Positions 1 through 11,053 of a stretch of DNA of 64,000 nt are shown here, piece by piece. The notes under the pieces are model-generated. The model had not been told where the DNA came from. It did not search any database and saw only the letters and a list, made by a program, of their open reading frames with translations. The stretch covers positions 62,001-126,000 of the forward strand of contig NZ_JAAMQI010000007.1 in NCBI RefSeq assembly GCF_013523165.1, given 5' to 3'. Both the position numbers and the translations under genes were made by a program. This stretch comes from Pseudomonas entomophila. GTDB lineage: Bacteria > Pseudomonadota > Gammaproteobacteria > Pseudomonadales > Pseudomonadaceae. How positions within the stretch are numbered: the stretch's first letter is position 1; each line of letters begins with the position of its first letter.

Positions 1-668
<668 letters not shown>

Positions 669-707
669 CGAAGCAGGTGTCCATCTGGGACGCCTGAAGA
701 AATGACT

Positions 708-730
708 GCGTGGGCCCGCCGGGCCCATGC
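708..730 (+). terminator. GC-rich stem-loop after the BON lipoprotein gene
   Basis: A 10-bp stem GCGTGGGCCC / GGGCCCATGC (one G-T pair) encloses a 3-base loop, 40 bases after the stop codon. There is no T-run, so it is either a weak terminator or an mRNA 3' end stabiliser; the REP array begins immediately after it. Confidence 0.45.
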
Positions 731-980
731 GTGGCTTGCCCACGACGCAGGCGGCGCCTGACAGGGCCCTATCGCTGGCAAGCCAGCTCCCACTCAGACC
801 TCAACAACCTGTCGGTGTCGGCATGGCTGCGCACGCAGCTTGTGGGAGCGGGCTTGCCCGCGATGCAGGCGACGCCTGACAGGACCTTATCGCTGGCAAG
901 CCACTCACACAGACCTCTGTAGCCTGTCGATGCTGGCATGGCTGCGCACACAGCTTGTGGGAGCGGGCTTGCCCGCGATG
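731..980. repeat. REP cluster arranged as about 115-bp tandem units
   Basis: This gene-free stretch holds alternating-orientation REP elements with the P. putida-type core: GGGAGCGGGCTTGCCCGCGA at 843-862 and again at 958-977, and inverted partners TCGCTGGCAAGCCA near 772 and 890, plus a degenerate copy at 731-753. Together with the intervening DNA they make a repeating unit of about 115-118 bp present roughly 2.3 times. Such pairs usually form hairpins that protect mRNA 3' ends. Nothing else is visible between 669 and 1035. Confidence 0.85.
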
Positions 981-1035
981 GCGGCTATACAGTCACCGCA
1001 CACTCTTCACAAGCTGCGCCCTCTCGATCAGCGGC

Positions 1036-1584
1036 TCACTGCCCGGTCCGCGCCTCGCTCAGCACCAGCCGGCCATTGTCATCCAGCGGGATGGTCGAGC
1101 CCGGGTCACGGTCCATCTTCACCTGCCCGGCCTTGTCGCCGATCGAGTACTTCACGTTGTACCCCACCACTTCCTCGCTCACGTCATTGACCGTGCTGCA
1201 GCGCGTCTGCGTGGTGGTGTAGGTATCGCCGTTCTGCATGTGCTCCTGCACCTTGTTGCCTGCATACCCACCGCCTACCGCACCGGCGACGGTGGCGATC
1301 TTCTTGCCGGTACCGCCACCGATCTGGTTACCCAACAGCCCACCGGCCACCGCGCCCAACACGCTTCCGGCGATCTGGTGCTGATCCTGGACCGGCCGCT
1401 GGCGGGTGACGGTCACGTCCTTGCACACCTGGCGTGGGGTCTTGATGGTCTTCTTGATCGGCTGAACGTCGGTCACCTGGGCATACTCAGGCCCCTTGTT
1501 GACCAAGCTGTAGGTGGCGAATGCACCTCCGGCAGTCACTGCGACAGCACCCAGGACCGCACCCACGAGCATTGATTTGTTCAC
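1036..1584 (-). CDS. Glycine-zipper 2TM-domain envelope protein
   Basis: 182 residues, read from a GTG at 1584 that sits 5 bases behind an excellent AGGAGG. The N-terminus is a hydrophobic, signal-like segment (MLVGAVLGAVAVTAG). Residues about 70-110 form a glycine-zipper hairpin (GSVLGAVAGGLLGNQIGGG and GAVGGGYAGNKVQ), the Rick_17kDa/glycine-zipper 2TM pattern of outer-membrane-associated proteins. Two cysteines (in RQVCKDV and QTRCSTV) could pair in the periplasm. Function unknown; the class is linked to envelope stress proteins. It is transcribed alone, towards the REP cluster. Confidence 0.8.
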   Translation of the reverse strand: MNKSMLVGAVLGAVAVTAGGAFATYSLVNKGPEYAQVTDVQPIKKTIKTPRQVCKDVTVTRQRPVQDQHQIAGSVLGAVAGGLLGNQIGGGTGKKIATVAGAVGGGYAGNKVQEHMQNGDTYTTTQTRCSTVNDVSEEVVGYNVKYSIGDKAGQVKMDRDPGSTIPLDDNGRLVLSEARTGQ

Positions 1585-1640
1585 CTGAACCTCCTGATCT
1601 TGTCTGCGGGTCCGCGCCCGCGCTCTTCCCGGCCTTGGAG

Positions 1641-1677
1641 CGAAAAAAAAGGCGCGAGTTCAATGCTCGCGCCTTCT
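1641..1677 (-). terminator. Intrinsic terminator of the queA-tgt-yajC-secD-secF block
   Basis: Read on the minus strand, a 9-bp stem (AGGCGCGAG with CTCGCGCCT, 7-base loop) is followed at once by a run of eight T. It lies 31 bases after the secF stop and is the cleanest terminator in this part of the window. Confidence 0.9.
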
Positions 1678-1707
1678 TCGTGCCCGCCCAGGGGCGTCAG
1701 GACAGGG

Positions 1708-2616
1708 TCATGGACGGTCGTCCACACCTTCGGCCTTGACCGGCGGGATCAGGTCTTCGCTGTTCAGGTTCAGCCAGATCAGCACCACGTTGGCGATGTA
1801 GATCGACGAGTAGGTACCGGCCAGTACGCCGATGAACAGCGCCAGCGAGAAGCCGAACAGGTTGTCGCCGCCGAAGATCAGCAGCGCACCGATGGCCAGC
1901 AAGGTCGACACCGAGGTGGCGATGGTGCGCAGCAGCGTCTGGGTGGTGGAGACGTTGATGTTCTCGATCAGCGAGGCCTTGCGCATGACGCGGAAGTTCT
2001 CGCGTACCCGGTCGAAGACCACGATGGTGTCGTTGAGCGAGTACCCGATGATCGCCAGCACTGCCGCGAGCACCGTCAGGTCGAAGGTGATCTGGAAGAA
2101 CGACAGGATCCCCAGGGTCACCACCACGTCGTGGATCAGCGAGATGATCGCACCGACCGCGAACTTCCACTGGAAGCGGAAGGCCAGGTAGATGAGGATG
2201 CCACCCAGGGCCAGCAGCATGCCCAGGCCGCCCTGGTCACGCAGCTCCTCGCCCACCTGCGGGCCGACGAACTCGACGCGCTTGACCACGGCCGGGTTGT
2301 CGCCGCCAGCCTGCTGCAAGGCCTGTGCGACCTTGGTGCCCAGCTGCGGGTCGTCGCCCGGCATGCGCACCAGCAGGTCGGTGGTGGCACCGAAGCTCTG
2401 CACGATCGCTTCGTGGAAGCCCGACTTGGACAGCTCGTCGCGCACCGTCTGCAAGTTCGCCGGGCGCTCGTAGGTCAGCTCGATCAGGGTACCGCCGGTG
2501 AAGTCCAGGCCGAAGTTCAGGCCCTTCTGCCACCAGCTGAACAAGGCCAGCACGGTGAGCAGCACGGTAACGGCGAACGCGACATTGCGTACGCCCATGA
2601 AGTTGATGGTTTTCAT
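1708..2616 (-). CDS. secF: Protein translocase subunit SecF
   Basis: 302 residues with the SecF layout: first membrane span near residues 12-30 (AFAVTVLLTVLALFSWW), a periplasmic P4-type domain opening with GLDFTGGTLIEL, and five further spans in the C-terminal half (LGMLLALGGILIYLAF, FDLTVLAAVLAIIGYSLND). SecF with SecD uses proton-motive force to pull secretory proteins through SecYEG at the periplasmic side. The gene follows secD by 9 bases and ends at a strong terminator, so it is the distal gene of the operon. Confidence 0.98.
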   Translation of the reverse strand: MKTINFMGVRNVAFAVTVLLTVLALFSWWQKGLNFGLDFTGGTLIELTYERPANLQTVRDELSKSGFHEAIVQSFGATTDLLVRMPGDDPQLGTKVAQALQQAGGDNPAVVKRVEFVGPQVGEELRDQGGLGMLLALGGILIYLAFRFQWKFAVGAIISLIHDVVVTLGILSFFQITFDLTVLAAVLAIIGYSLNDTIVVFDRVRENFRVMRKASLIENINVSTTQTLLRTIATSVSTLLAIGALLIFGGDNLFGFSLALFIGVLAGTYSSIYIANVVLIWLNLNSEDLIPPVKAEGVDDRP

Positions 2617-2625
2617 GGCAGCCCC

Positions 2626-4491
2626 TTAAACCCACAGCTTCTTGATGTCACGCCCGCCGCAGGTCAGGTTGACCATGGCACGGGTCACCATGATGGCGGT
2701 GAACATCGAGGTGAAAATCCCGAGGGACATGGTGACCGCGAAGCCTTTGACCGGCCCTGTGCCCATGGCGAACAGGATGCCGCCGACCAGCAGGCTGGTC
2801 AGGTTGGCGTCGATGATCGCGGTGTAGGCGCGGTTGAAACCTTCATGGATGGCGCGTTGTGCCGACAAGCCCGCACTCAGTTCCTCGCGGATCCGCGAGA
2901 AGATCAGCACGTTGGCGTCGACCGCCATGCCCATGGTCAGCACGATACCGGCGATACCCGGCAGCGTCAGGGTCGCGCCGAGCAGCGACATCAGCGCCAG
3001 CAGCAAGACCATGTTGCCCGCCAGGGCGATGGTGGCGATCACACCGAAGCCGCGGTAGATGGCGATGATGAACAGCGAGACGAACAGCATGCCCCACAGC
3101 GACGCATCGATCCCCTTGGTGATGTTGTCGGCACCCAGGCTCGGGCCGATGGTGCGTTCTTCGGCGAAGTACATCGGGGCGGCCAGGCCACCGGCACGCA
3201 GCAGCAGGGCCAGTTCGGACGATTCGCCCTGGCCGTTGAGGCCGGTGATGCGGAACTGGCTGCCGAGGGCGGACTGGATGGTCGCCAGGCTGATGATCTT
3301 CTTCTCTTCCTGGAAGGTCTGCACCGCGACGTCCTTCTCGACGCCGTCGACGACCTTCTTCTCGTAGCGCGTGATCGGCTTCTGCTCGATGAAGATCACC
3401 GCCATGCTGCGCCCGACGTTGGTGCGCGTGGCACGGTTCATCAGCTCGCCGCCATGGCCATCCAGGCGGATGTTGACCTGCGGACGACCATGCTCGTCGT
3501 AGCCGGCCTGGGCATCGGTCACCTGGTCACCGGTGATGATCAGGCCGCGCTCGACGGCGGCGGAGCGATCCCCATCACGGAACTCGAAGACCTCGGTGGT
3601 CGCGCGCGAAGCACCGGGTTCGGCGCCGAAGCGGAACTCCAGGTTGGCGGTCTTGCCGAGGATGCGCTTGGCTTCGGCGGTGTCCTGCACGCCCGGCAGT
3701 TCGACCACGATGCGGTTGGCGCCCTGGCGCTGCACCAGCGGCTCGGCGACGCCCAGCTCGTTGACGCGGTTGCGCACGGTGGTGAGGTTCTGCTTGACCG
3801 CGTAGTCGCGGATCTCGGTGACCTTGGCCTGGGTCAGCGCCATACGCAGGACCGCCAGCTCGTTACGCTCGGTGGTGGTCAGGTCGAAATCGTTGAAATT
3901 CTTGCGCACCAGGCTGCGGGCCTGTTCGCGGGTCGCATCGTCGGCGAAGCCGAGCATGATCGCGCCGTCCTGCTGCGGCAGGCTGCGGTAGCGGATGCGT
4001 TCTTTGCGCAGCAAGGTCTTGACCTCGCCTTCGTACACTTTCATGCGCGCGCTCATGGCCTTGTCCATGTCCACTTCCAGCAGGAAGTGCACACCACCGG
4101 ACAGGTCCAGGCCGAGCTTCATGGGGCTCGCGCCGAGGTTGCGCAGCCACTGCGGGGTGGTCGGGGCCAGGTTCAGCGCCACGACGTAGTCATCGCCCAG
4201 CACCTTGCGGACCACGTCCTTGGCAGGCAGCTGGTCTTCCTGGTTGGCCAGGCGCAACAGCGCGCCCTTGCCCTGCTCGCCCAGGTTGGTGCCCTTGACG
4301 GTGATGCCGGCATCGGTCAAGGCCTTGCTGGCACGGTCGAGGTCGGCCTGGTTGACCTGCAGCGCCGTGCTGGCACCGCTGATCTGCACCGCCGGGTCGT
4401 CCGGGTAGAGGTTGGGAGCGGAATAAATGAAGCCGACCGCCAGTACCAGCACGATCAGTGCGTATTTCCACAGAGGGTATTTGTTGAGCAT
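2626..4491 (-). CDS. secD: Protein translocase subunit SecD
   Basis: 621 residues from the ATG at 4491 (MLNKYPLWKY, the usual Pseudomonas start; a GTG codon precedes it). It has an N-terminal span (ALIVLVLAVGFIYS), a large periplasmic region with GLDLSGGVHFLLEVD, and a C-terminal block of five spans (GMLFVSLFIIAIYRGFGV, LTLPGIAGIVLTMGMAVDANVLIFSRIREEL), the RND-like core that mediates proton-coupled export. It partners SecF immediately downstream and YajC upstream. Length is normal for gamma-proteobacteria. Confidence 0.98.
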   Translation of the reverse strand: MLNKYPLWKYALIVLVLAVGFIYSAPNLYPDDPAVQISGASTALQVNQADLDRASKALTDAGITVKGTNLGEQGKGALLRLANQEDQLPAKDVVRKVLGDDYVVALNLAPTTPQWLRNLGASPMKLGLDLSGGVHFLLEVDMDKAMSARMKVYEGEVKTLLRKERIRYRSLPQQDGAIMLGFADDATREQARSLVRKNFNDFDLTTTERNELAVLRMALTQAKVTEIRDYAVKQNLTTVRNRVNELGVAEPLVQRQGANRIVVELPGVQDTAEAKRILGKTANLEFRFGAEPGASRATTEVFEFRDGDRSAAVERGLIITGDQVTDAQAGYDEHGRPQVNIRLDGHGGELMNRATRTNVGRSMAVIFIEQKPITRYEKKVVDGVEKDVAVQTFQEEKKIISLATIQSALGSQFRITGLNGQGESSELALLLRAGGLAAPMYFAEERTIGPSLGADNITKGIDASLWGMLFVSLFIIAIYRGFGVIATIALAGNMVLLLALMSLLGATLTLPGIAGIVLTMGMAVDANVLIFSRIREELSAGLSAQRAIHEGFNRAYTAIIDANLTSLLVGGILFAMGTGPVKGFAVTMSLGIFTSMFTAIMVTRAMVNLTCGGRDIKKLWV

Positions 4492-4512
4492 CACGCCGCC
4501 CGTTCAAGACGC

Positions 4513-4531
4513 GGGGCGCGTTGCGCGCCCC
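4513..4531 (-). other. Perfect GC hairpin between yajC and secD
   Basis: GGGGCGCG and CGCGCCCC pair perfectly around a 3-base TTG loop in the 62-base gap between yajC and secD. No T-run follows on the minus strand, so it is more likely a processing or differential-stability site inside the operon than a terminator. Confidence 0.5.
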
Positions 4532-4553
4532 ACTGGAAAATAAAACCGGTAAC

Positions 4554-4892
4554 TCAGATGGCCTTGAGCGTACCTTTAGGCAGGGTCGCCGCCACGGCGC
4601 CCTTCTGGAACTTCAGTTCGACGTTGTCGGACACTTCCAGCACCACGAAGTCGTCGGCGACTTTGACGATCTTGCCGGCGATGCCACCGGTGGTCACCAC
4701 TTCGTCACCCTTCTGCAAGGCGCCGAGCAGGTTCTTCTGCTCCTTGGCACGCTTGGCCTGCGGGCGCCAGATCATCAGGTAGAAGATGACCAGGAAACCG
4801 ACCAGGAAGATCCACTCGAAGCCGGTACCGGCAGGGCCTGCGCCAGCAGCAGGGGCAGCATCCGCATAGGCGGCTGGAATCAGAAAGCTCAT
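4554..4892 (-). CDS. yajC: Sec translocase accessory protein YajC
   Basis: 112 residues. A single membrane span (FEWIFLVGFLVIFYLMIW) is followed by the diagnostic RPQAKRAKEQ and GDEVVTTGGIAGKI motifs. YajC associates with SecDF at the inner membrane. It lies 64 bases after tgt and upstream of secD in the standard tgt-yajC-secD-secF order, which supports both the call and the start at MSFLIP. Confidence 0.97.
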   Translation of the reverse strand: MSFLIPAAYADAAPAAGAGPAGTGFEWIFLVGFLVIFYLMIWRPQAKRAKEQKNLLGALQKGDEVVTTGGIAGKIVKVADDFVVLEVSDNVELKFQKGAVAATLPKGTLKAI

Positions 4893-4956
4893 TTGACACT
4901 CCGGTTGTTAACTCGTGATCGCGACGTCATCGTCTGCGATGTCACAGGAAGGACAG

Positions 4957-7136
<2,180 letters not shown>

Positions 7137-7203
7137 GATGATGTTCGGTTCGACAGGGCCGGGAAGTTTAGCCCAACGCGTGAAAATTCACCATGAAAGC
7201 CGA

Positions 7204-7232
7204 TTGACCGGCCCCTGGAGCCTCTCTATACT
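7204..7232 (+). promoter_or_regulatory. Sigma-70 promoter of tRNA-Leu
   Basis: TTGACC (7204-7209), a 17-base spacer and TATACT (7227-7232) give a near-consensus promoter. The following GCGCCCCC is a GC-rich discriminator typical of stringently controlled stable RNA genes. Predicted start of transcription is about 7239, just before the mature tRNA at 7245. Confidence 0.85.
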
Positions 7233-7244
7233 GCGCCCCCACAA

Positions 7245-7329
7245 GCCCTGATGGCGGAATTGGTAGACGCGGCGGATTCAAAATCCGTTTTCGAAAGGAG
7301 TGGGAGTTCGAGTCTCCCTCGGGGCACCA
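7245..7329 (+). tRNA. tRNA-Leu (anticodon CAA)
   Basis: 85 bases with CCA encoded. The 7-bp acceptor stem GCCCTGA/TCGGGGC closes the molecule, the D-arm contains GGTAGAC, the anticodon stem GCGGA/TCCGT presents loop TTCAAAA with anticodon CAA (reads UUG), a long variable arm marks class II tRNA, and the T-loop is GTTCGAGTC. This locus is a common integration site in Proteobacteria, but I found no second copy of its 3' end in the window. Confidence 0.97.
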
Positions 7330-7342
7330 AGATCCAGAAAAA

Positions 7343-7367
7343 ACCGACCTTAGCGTCGGTTTTTTTG
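7343..7367 (+). terminator. Intrinsic terminator of tRNA-Leu
   Basis: ACCGAC and GTCGGT form a stem around CTTAGC, followed by seven further T. It starts 14 bases after the CCA end. Confidence 0.9.
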
Positions 7368-7430
7368 TGCCTGTCATCCGCCGATCAAGCATCCCTCTCT
7401 TGAACTCTGCGCGCGCAGTCATGCCGCGTG

Positions 7431-7811
7431 CTAGCCGTCGATGCCCGGACACATCACCCGCGCAATTTCATCGAACGTTCGATCCTGACTCGCCCGCTCG
7501 GCCGCGCTCAGGAACCCCTGCTGCTTCACGAACCCGGCGCTCTGCTGGCGAATCGCGTCCACCTGCTTCCACAACACGTCCGCCTGTTCGTGGGTCAAGC
7601 GCTGCGCCCGGCGCAGGTTGCCGATGTCGGCCTGCAGGACGTTGGCGCGCATCGCGATGTGGACGTGGCGTGGGTCGGAGAGCTCGCCGCCGGGTTGGCC
7701 GGCGATCTGGCGTTGCTGGGCCAGGTCGCAGCTGGGCAGGTCGGGCTGAGGGCCGGCAGCCAGCGCGCCGAGGCTGATCGAGGTCAGGAGAACGGCTGTC
7801 ACACACTTCAT
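7431..7811 (-). CDS. Small secreted protein of unknown function
   Basis: 126 residues from ATG 7811, chosen because it opens a clear signal peptide (MKCVTAVLLTSISLGALAA) and has GGAG upstream; the reading frame is open for another 72 codons upstream but without coding character. The mature part is about 105 residues, mostly helical and charged, with two cysteines (LPSCDLA near the N-terminus and VMCPG at the end) that may form one disulfide. I do not recognise a named family. It converges on the tRNA-Leu terminator and is followed upstream by the DUF429-like gene. Confidence 0.7.
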   Translation of the reverse strand: MKCVTAVLLTSISLGALAAGPQPDLPSCDLAQQRQIAGQPGGELSDPRHVHIAMRANVLQADIGNLRRAQRLTHEQADVLWKQVDAIRQQSAGFVKQQGFLSAAERASQDRTFDEIARVMCPGIDG

Positions 7812-7941
7812 GGAAGGCTCCAACGGTTGAGGTCGCATGCGAGCGACGAGGACATGCCAGCTATGAGTGGGCCGGTGTGACTTCGTTCCTGGCGTGAAGG
7901 GCTGCCGTGCCGACTCATGCCCTGCCCGTGTCGCCCTCTGG

Positions 7942-8691
7942 TCAGCGCAACCCGTCCAGCGGCACGAAGATCCAGCCTTCACGGGGGTCGATGCTCGCGT
8001 CAGGCTGCGCCAGTTTTTCGGGTGCATGGCGGAAGGTCCAGCCGACCAAGGCGCAGGTCAGGGCGTCGTCGATGTCCTGATGGACCGGGGTCGCCCCGGT
8101 GGATGCACCCTGGGAAGCCGTTCGAAACGGTGCCCTCAGCGTCTCGATGTACGCCGAACGCTTGCAGGCCGACGGGTAGGCTTCGATCGCGGTCAGGCCC
8201 TGGCCATCGGTCCAGACGCCGCACCGCATCACCTGGGGAGCGTAGCGGGCCAGGAAATGCAGGCCCTTCGTGGCCTGGCTGCCGATCATGTCCTTGAGTG
8301 GCGACAGCGGTGACAGCCCGCGCTGGAACAAGAAGTGTTCGGTCTTGCGGTGCAGGTACGGGTTGCTGGACGACGTGCCGACGGTGTCGACGGCACGCCC
8401 CTGGACCACAAGGTCGATAAAGGGCGTCGAGAACCCCAGGGGCGTGTCGATGGCGAACAGCAGCGTGGGCCGCTCGCACGTCGCACGATCGACCTGGCAC
8501 AGCCCCAGCACCGCGTCGGTCAGCTCGGCGCTGGTGGCCGCCCGGTTGAACACGGCCCTGAGGTTGCCGCGCCAGGGCGTGCCGACCTGGCGTCGCCGAT
8601 CGTCGAGCAGCACCAGCGCATCCCGGCTGCTGGGGTTCTTGTCGCAGTTCCAGCCGCCTACGTCCCACCCCACGAACACCGTCGCGCTCAT
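7942..8691 (-). CDS. DUF429-like protein (RNase H-like fold)
   Basis: 249 residues without signal peptide or membrane span. The pattern of an N-terminal GWDVGGW, a central FAIDTPLGFS, then EAYPSACKR and a late DDALTCALVGW resembles the DUF429 group, which is predicted to have an RNase H/actin-like fold with acidic residues contributed by the first and last motifs. No biochemical role is established for the group. It stands between two other unrelated accessory genes, all on the minus strand with gaps of 130 and 49 bases, so an operon with the metzincin gene is possible but not shown. Confidence 0.6.
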   Translation of the reverse strand: MSATVFVGWDVGGWNCDKNPSSRDALVLLDDRRRQVGTPWRGNLRAVFNRAATSAELTDAVLGLCQVDRATCERPTLLFAIDTPLGFSTPFIDLVVQGRAVDTVGTSSSNPYLHRKTEHFLFQRGLSPLSPLKDMIGSQATKGLHFLARYAPQVMRCGVWTDGQGLTAIEAYPSACKRSAYIETLRAPFRTASQGASTGATPVHQDIDDALTCALVGWTFRHAPEKLAQPDASIDPREGWIFVPLDGLR

Positions 8692-8740
8692 CTCGATCCT
8701 CGTCCGCTTGCACAGGCCTGCCCGTTCGACCGCACGCGCA

Positions 8741-9544
8741 CTAGATCATCACGACCCGTTTGGGTAGCTCTCTGAGCGTGTGGAACGGGCTGACCAGGCG
8801 GATCGGCGTGCCGTTGATCTGGGTCAGGCGACCGCTCCAGGCGTCTTCGTACAGCTGCTTGAGGTCCTGGCGGTCATCGTCGGTCAGTTGGCTGTCCGGG
8901 CCGTAGTTCATGATCGACACGGCGTTCTGCACCCCATAAGGCGTCGAGGGGAAGCCGGCCTCGCGCTGCGGGGCGAACCAGTGGCGCAGGCCGAACACAT
9001 GGCCCAGTTCGTGGGCGAGCGTCTCGATCTGTTCGGCTTCGTCCTGCTTGAACAAGGTCGGGTAGATGACCAGGTCGTGCCGACCGGGATCCGGGAAGAA
9101 CGCGCTGGCCAGCACGCAGCCGCCGGTGTCGTCACAGCGCTCGACGGGCTGCACCACGACCTGGAAGTCCCAGGCGTCGTCATCGCGGGCAAAACTCACC
9201 GGGACCGCCTCGCCCCAGGCACGCAGCGCCTTGCAGAACAAGGCCTCGATGGCGGCCTTGACCGCCTCGGGGTCCTCGAAGGGCAGCAGCGACTGCTCGC
9301 GGAAGCGCCAGCGCAGGATCGAGCCCTCGCTCCACAGCGGGATGAAGCCCTGGGTGGCGTCGAGCTGCAGCTCGGCGATGTTGCGCACGCCGCCTCGGGA
9401 CTCGGTGTCGCAGATGATCGAGCTGTGCGGGCCATACCGGTGCACGTTCGAGTGCGCCGGGTCTGGCGTGGTGTGGGACTTGAGACGAAAGGGGTTTGCC
9501 GTCACTGGCTCGTCGGGCGGCTGCTTGGGGGTTCTGGGCGCCAT
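8741..9544 (-). CDS. Metzincin-type zinc metalloprotease without signal peptide
   Basis: 267 residues. The zinc-binding motif HELGHVFGLRH (His178, Glu179, His182, His188) matches the metzincin pattern HExxHxxGxxH exactly, and SIMNYG with Met212 is positioned as the Met-turn, pointing to the matrixin/M10-like group. The N-terminus (MAPRTPKQPP) is hydrophilic and proline-rich, with no signal peptide or lipobox, unusual because metzincins normally act outside the cytoplasm. No adjacent secretion genes or inhibitor were seen. Fold class is well supported; substrate and location are unknown. Confidence 0.75.
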   Translation of the reverse strand: MAPRTPKQPPDEPVTANPFRLKSHTTPDPAHSNVHRYGPHSSIICDTESRGGVRNIAELQLDATQGFIPLWSEGSILRWRFREQSLLPFEDPEAVKAAIEALFCKALRAWGEAVPVSFARDDDAWDFQVVVQPVERCDDTGGCVLASAFFPDPGRHDLVIYPTLFKQDEAEQIETLAHELGHVFGLRHWFAPQREAGFPSTPYGVQNAVSIMNYGPDSQLTDDDRQDLKQLYEDAWSGRLTQINGTPIRLVSPFHTLRELPKRVVMI

Positions 9545-9644
9545 GGTCGCTTACCTGCGTCGAAGGGGTGTGCTTGAACCCTAGTCGAGCGCGCGGTGAG
9601 CGCAAGGAGGGAGCGGGCAGAGGCCGTCTGCCCTGCACCGGGCG

Positions 9645-10373
9645 TCAGGCGGCGCGAGGTACGCGCTGCTCGGCGTAGGCGAAGAACGCCTGGAGGTCCG
9701 GCACCGACAGCAGGGGCGCGATCGACAGGATCTCCTCGTGGGGCCAGGTCCACCAGGCCAATGCCAGCAGGCGCTCTCGGATGTCTTCGGGGAAACGGTA
9801 GCCGATGACCTTGGCCGGCACGCCGCCGACGATCGCGTAGGGCGGCACATCCCGGGTCACCACCGCGCCCGTGGCGACCACCGCGCCGTCGCCGATGGTC
9901 ACGCCGGACAGAATCGTCGCGGCGGTGCAGACCCAGACGTCATTGCCGATCACCACATCGCCCGTGGCCGGTGTCGGGTCGGGCATGTCCAGGGAGAGGA
10001 AGGCATGGAAAGGGTACGAGGTGACCGAGTCGATGCGGTGGTTGCCGCCGAGCAGGATGCGCGAGGTGCCTGCCAGCGACGTGTAGGCCCCGATCTTCAA
10101 GGTCTGCCCGGCGCGGTAGTCCTGCACCGTCGGCGTGCCGTAGGAGCCGCGCCCCATGCTGTAGCGGGGGTAGCGGGCGAGGAACTCGGCACGACCTCGG
10201 TCGACCTTGGACAGCCCCTTGATGCCCTTCTTCAGGACTTTGTTAAAACGTTTCTTGGCCGCCGACGGCCCCAGCAGCCGGCGCGCCAGGCGGACTTGCC
10301 AGGCAGTGCGTGCGGCGGTCAGGACCTGGTCGACCGGGTCGTCGGCCATGGGCATGGGGATATTCTGGTTCAT
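9645..10373 (-). CDS. CatB-type hexapeptide-repeat O-acetyltransferase
   Basis: 242 residues. The C-terminal two thirds carry left-handed beta-helix hexapeptide repeats ([62 protein letters not shown]) with the loop [14 protein letters not shown] that in xenobiotic acetyltransferases (Vat/CatB) bears the catalytic His. The end [23 protein letters not shown] is also typical. An N-terminal basic extension of about 70 residues is longer than in Vat enzymes and resembles polysaccharide-associated members. The substrate is not deducible; no antibiotic-resistance role should be assumed. Confidence 0.8.
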   Translation of the reverse strand: MNQNIPMPMADDPVDQVLTAARTAWQVRLARRLLGPSAAKKRFNKVLKKGIKGLSKVDRGRAEFLARYPRYSMGRGSYGTPTVQDYRAGQTLKIGAYTSLAGTSRILLGGNHRIDSVTSYPFHAFLSLDMPDPTPATGDVVIGNDVWVCTAATILSGVTIGDGAVVATGAVVTRDVPPYAIVGGVPAKVIGYRFPEDIRERLLALAWWTWPHEEILSIAPLLSVPDLQAFFAYAEQRVPRAA

Positions 10374-10473
10374 GTATCGATCTCTTCGACTCGGCGTTCC
10401 TGCCCGACGGCAGAGGTGTCGATACTAAACGGCCCGGCCTGGCTTGTCCTGCATCGGCACCTCGATGCACAGG

Positions 10474-10965
10474 TCATTCGGGCGCGCGGGCGTCAGGCCT
10501 GTCACCGGGCGCGTGCCGGCCGGCGTCGAGAAAACGCGCCTGATCCCGTGCACTCGGTAGCTGACAACGGTCGTATCGGCCGAACCAGCGGTAGCGGTGT
10601 CGCGCCACGAGGTCATAGACCGCATCGCGTACGGCCTTGGGCACGTACTGCAAGACGCTCAACCAGTGCCAGCGCCTGGACAGCCGTGGCACGAGTTCGA
10701 AGAACGCATCGGAGCGGACCCAGAGCTGGTCGTCGCGGATCACGGCCACGGTGTTGAAATGCTGTCGTGGCAGGCCTGCCCAGGCCAGCAGCGCCTGCCC
10801 TTCGGGCGATTGCACGGTCGCCAGGCGCAGGCTCGCCTGGGGGTCGTTGCGCAGCAGGAAGTGCACCACGCCGTTGCAGAGCTTGCAGACCCCGTCGTAC
10901 AGCACCACGGTTTCACCGGGGCGTAGCAGGGGCGCGGGGGTCGGTCGTCGTTCGGGAACGGGCAT
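10474..10965 (-). CDS. DCC-family (DUF393) thiol-disulfide oxidoreductase-like protein
   Basis: 163 residues from ATG 10965, which follows a GGAG; the frame is open further upstream but the DCC family begins near this point. The family signature YDGVCKLCNGVVHFLL (CxxC with the preceding Asp) lies about 25 residues in, followed by a thioredoxin-like region and RWHWLSVLQYVPKAVRDAVYDLVARHRYRWFG. The CxxC suggests redox chemistry, yet no member of this branch has an agreed function. It stands alone between the acetyltransferase and the GGDEF gene. Confidence 0.8.
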   Translation of the reverse strand: MPVPERRPTPAPLLRPGETVVLYDGVCKLCNGVVHFLLRNDPQASLRLATVQSPEGQALLAWAGLPRQHFNTVAVIRDDQLWVRSDAFFELVPRLSRRWHWLSVLQYVPKAVRDAVYDLVARHRYRWFGRYDRCQLPSARDQARFLDAGRHAPGDRPDARAPE

Positions 10966-11053
10966 CGCGACGGTCTCCGTGGATGAGGGCAAGCTACACG
11001 CTAGCACTTATTCGCTGATAGCTTGCAGCTTATCGCCAGCCCCCGCTGCCCCC

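Noticed and set aside
731..980. CRISPR-like array from regularly spaced repeats
   Set aside because: The repeats are REP elements in alternating orientation with repeated, not unique, spacers, and no cas gene is present.
1600..4782. Very long plus-strand reading frame (1060 codons) across secF-secD
   Set aside because: It is exactly antisense to secD/secF, has biased composition rich in Gln, Asp, Gly and His typical of antisense frames in GC-rich DNA, and no ribosome site.
7245..7329. tRNA-Leu as an attachment site of an integrated element
   Set aside because: No direct repeat of the tRNA 3' end and no integrase were found in the window.
9645..10373. Chloramphenicol or streptogramin resistance from the CatB-type acetyltransferase
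   Set aside because: Hexapeptide acetyltransferases of this family have many substrates and the basic N-terminal extension differs from drug-modifying members.
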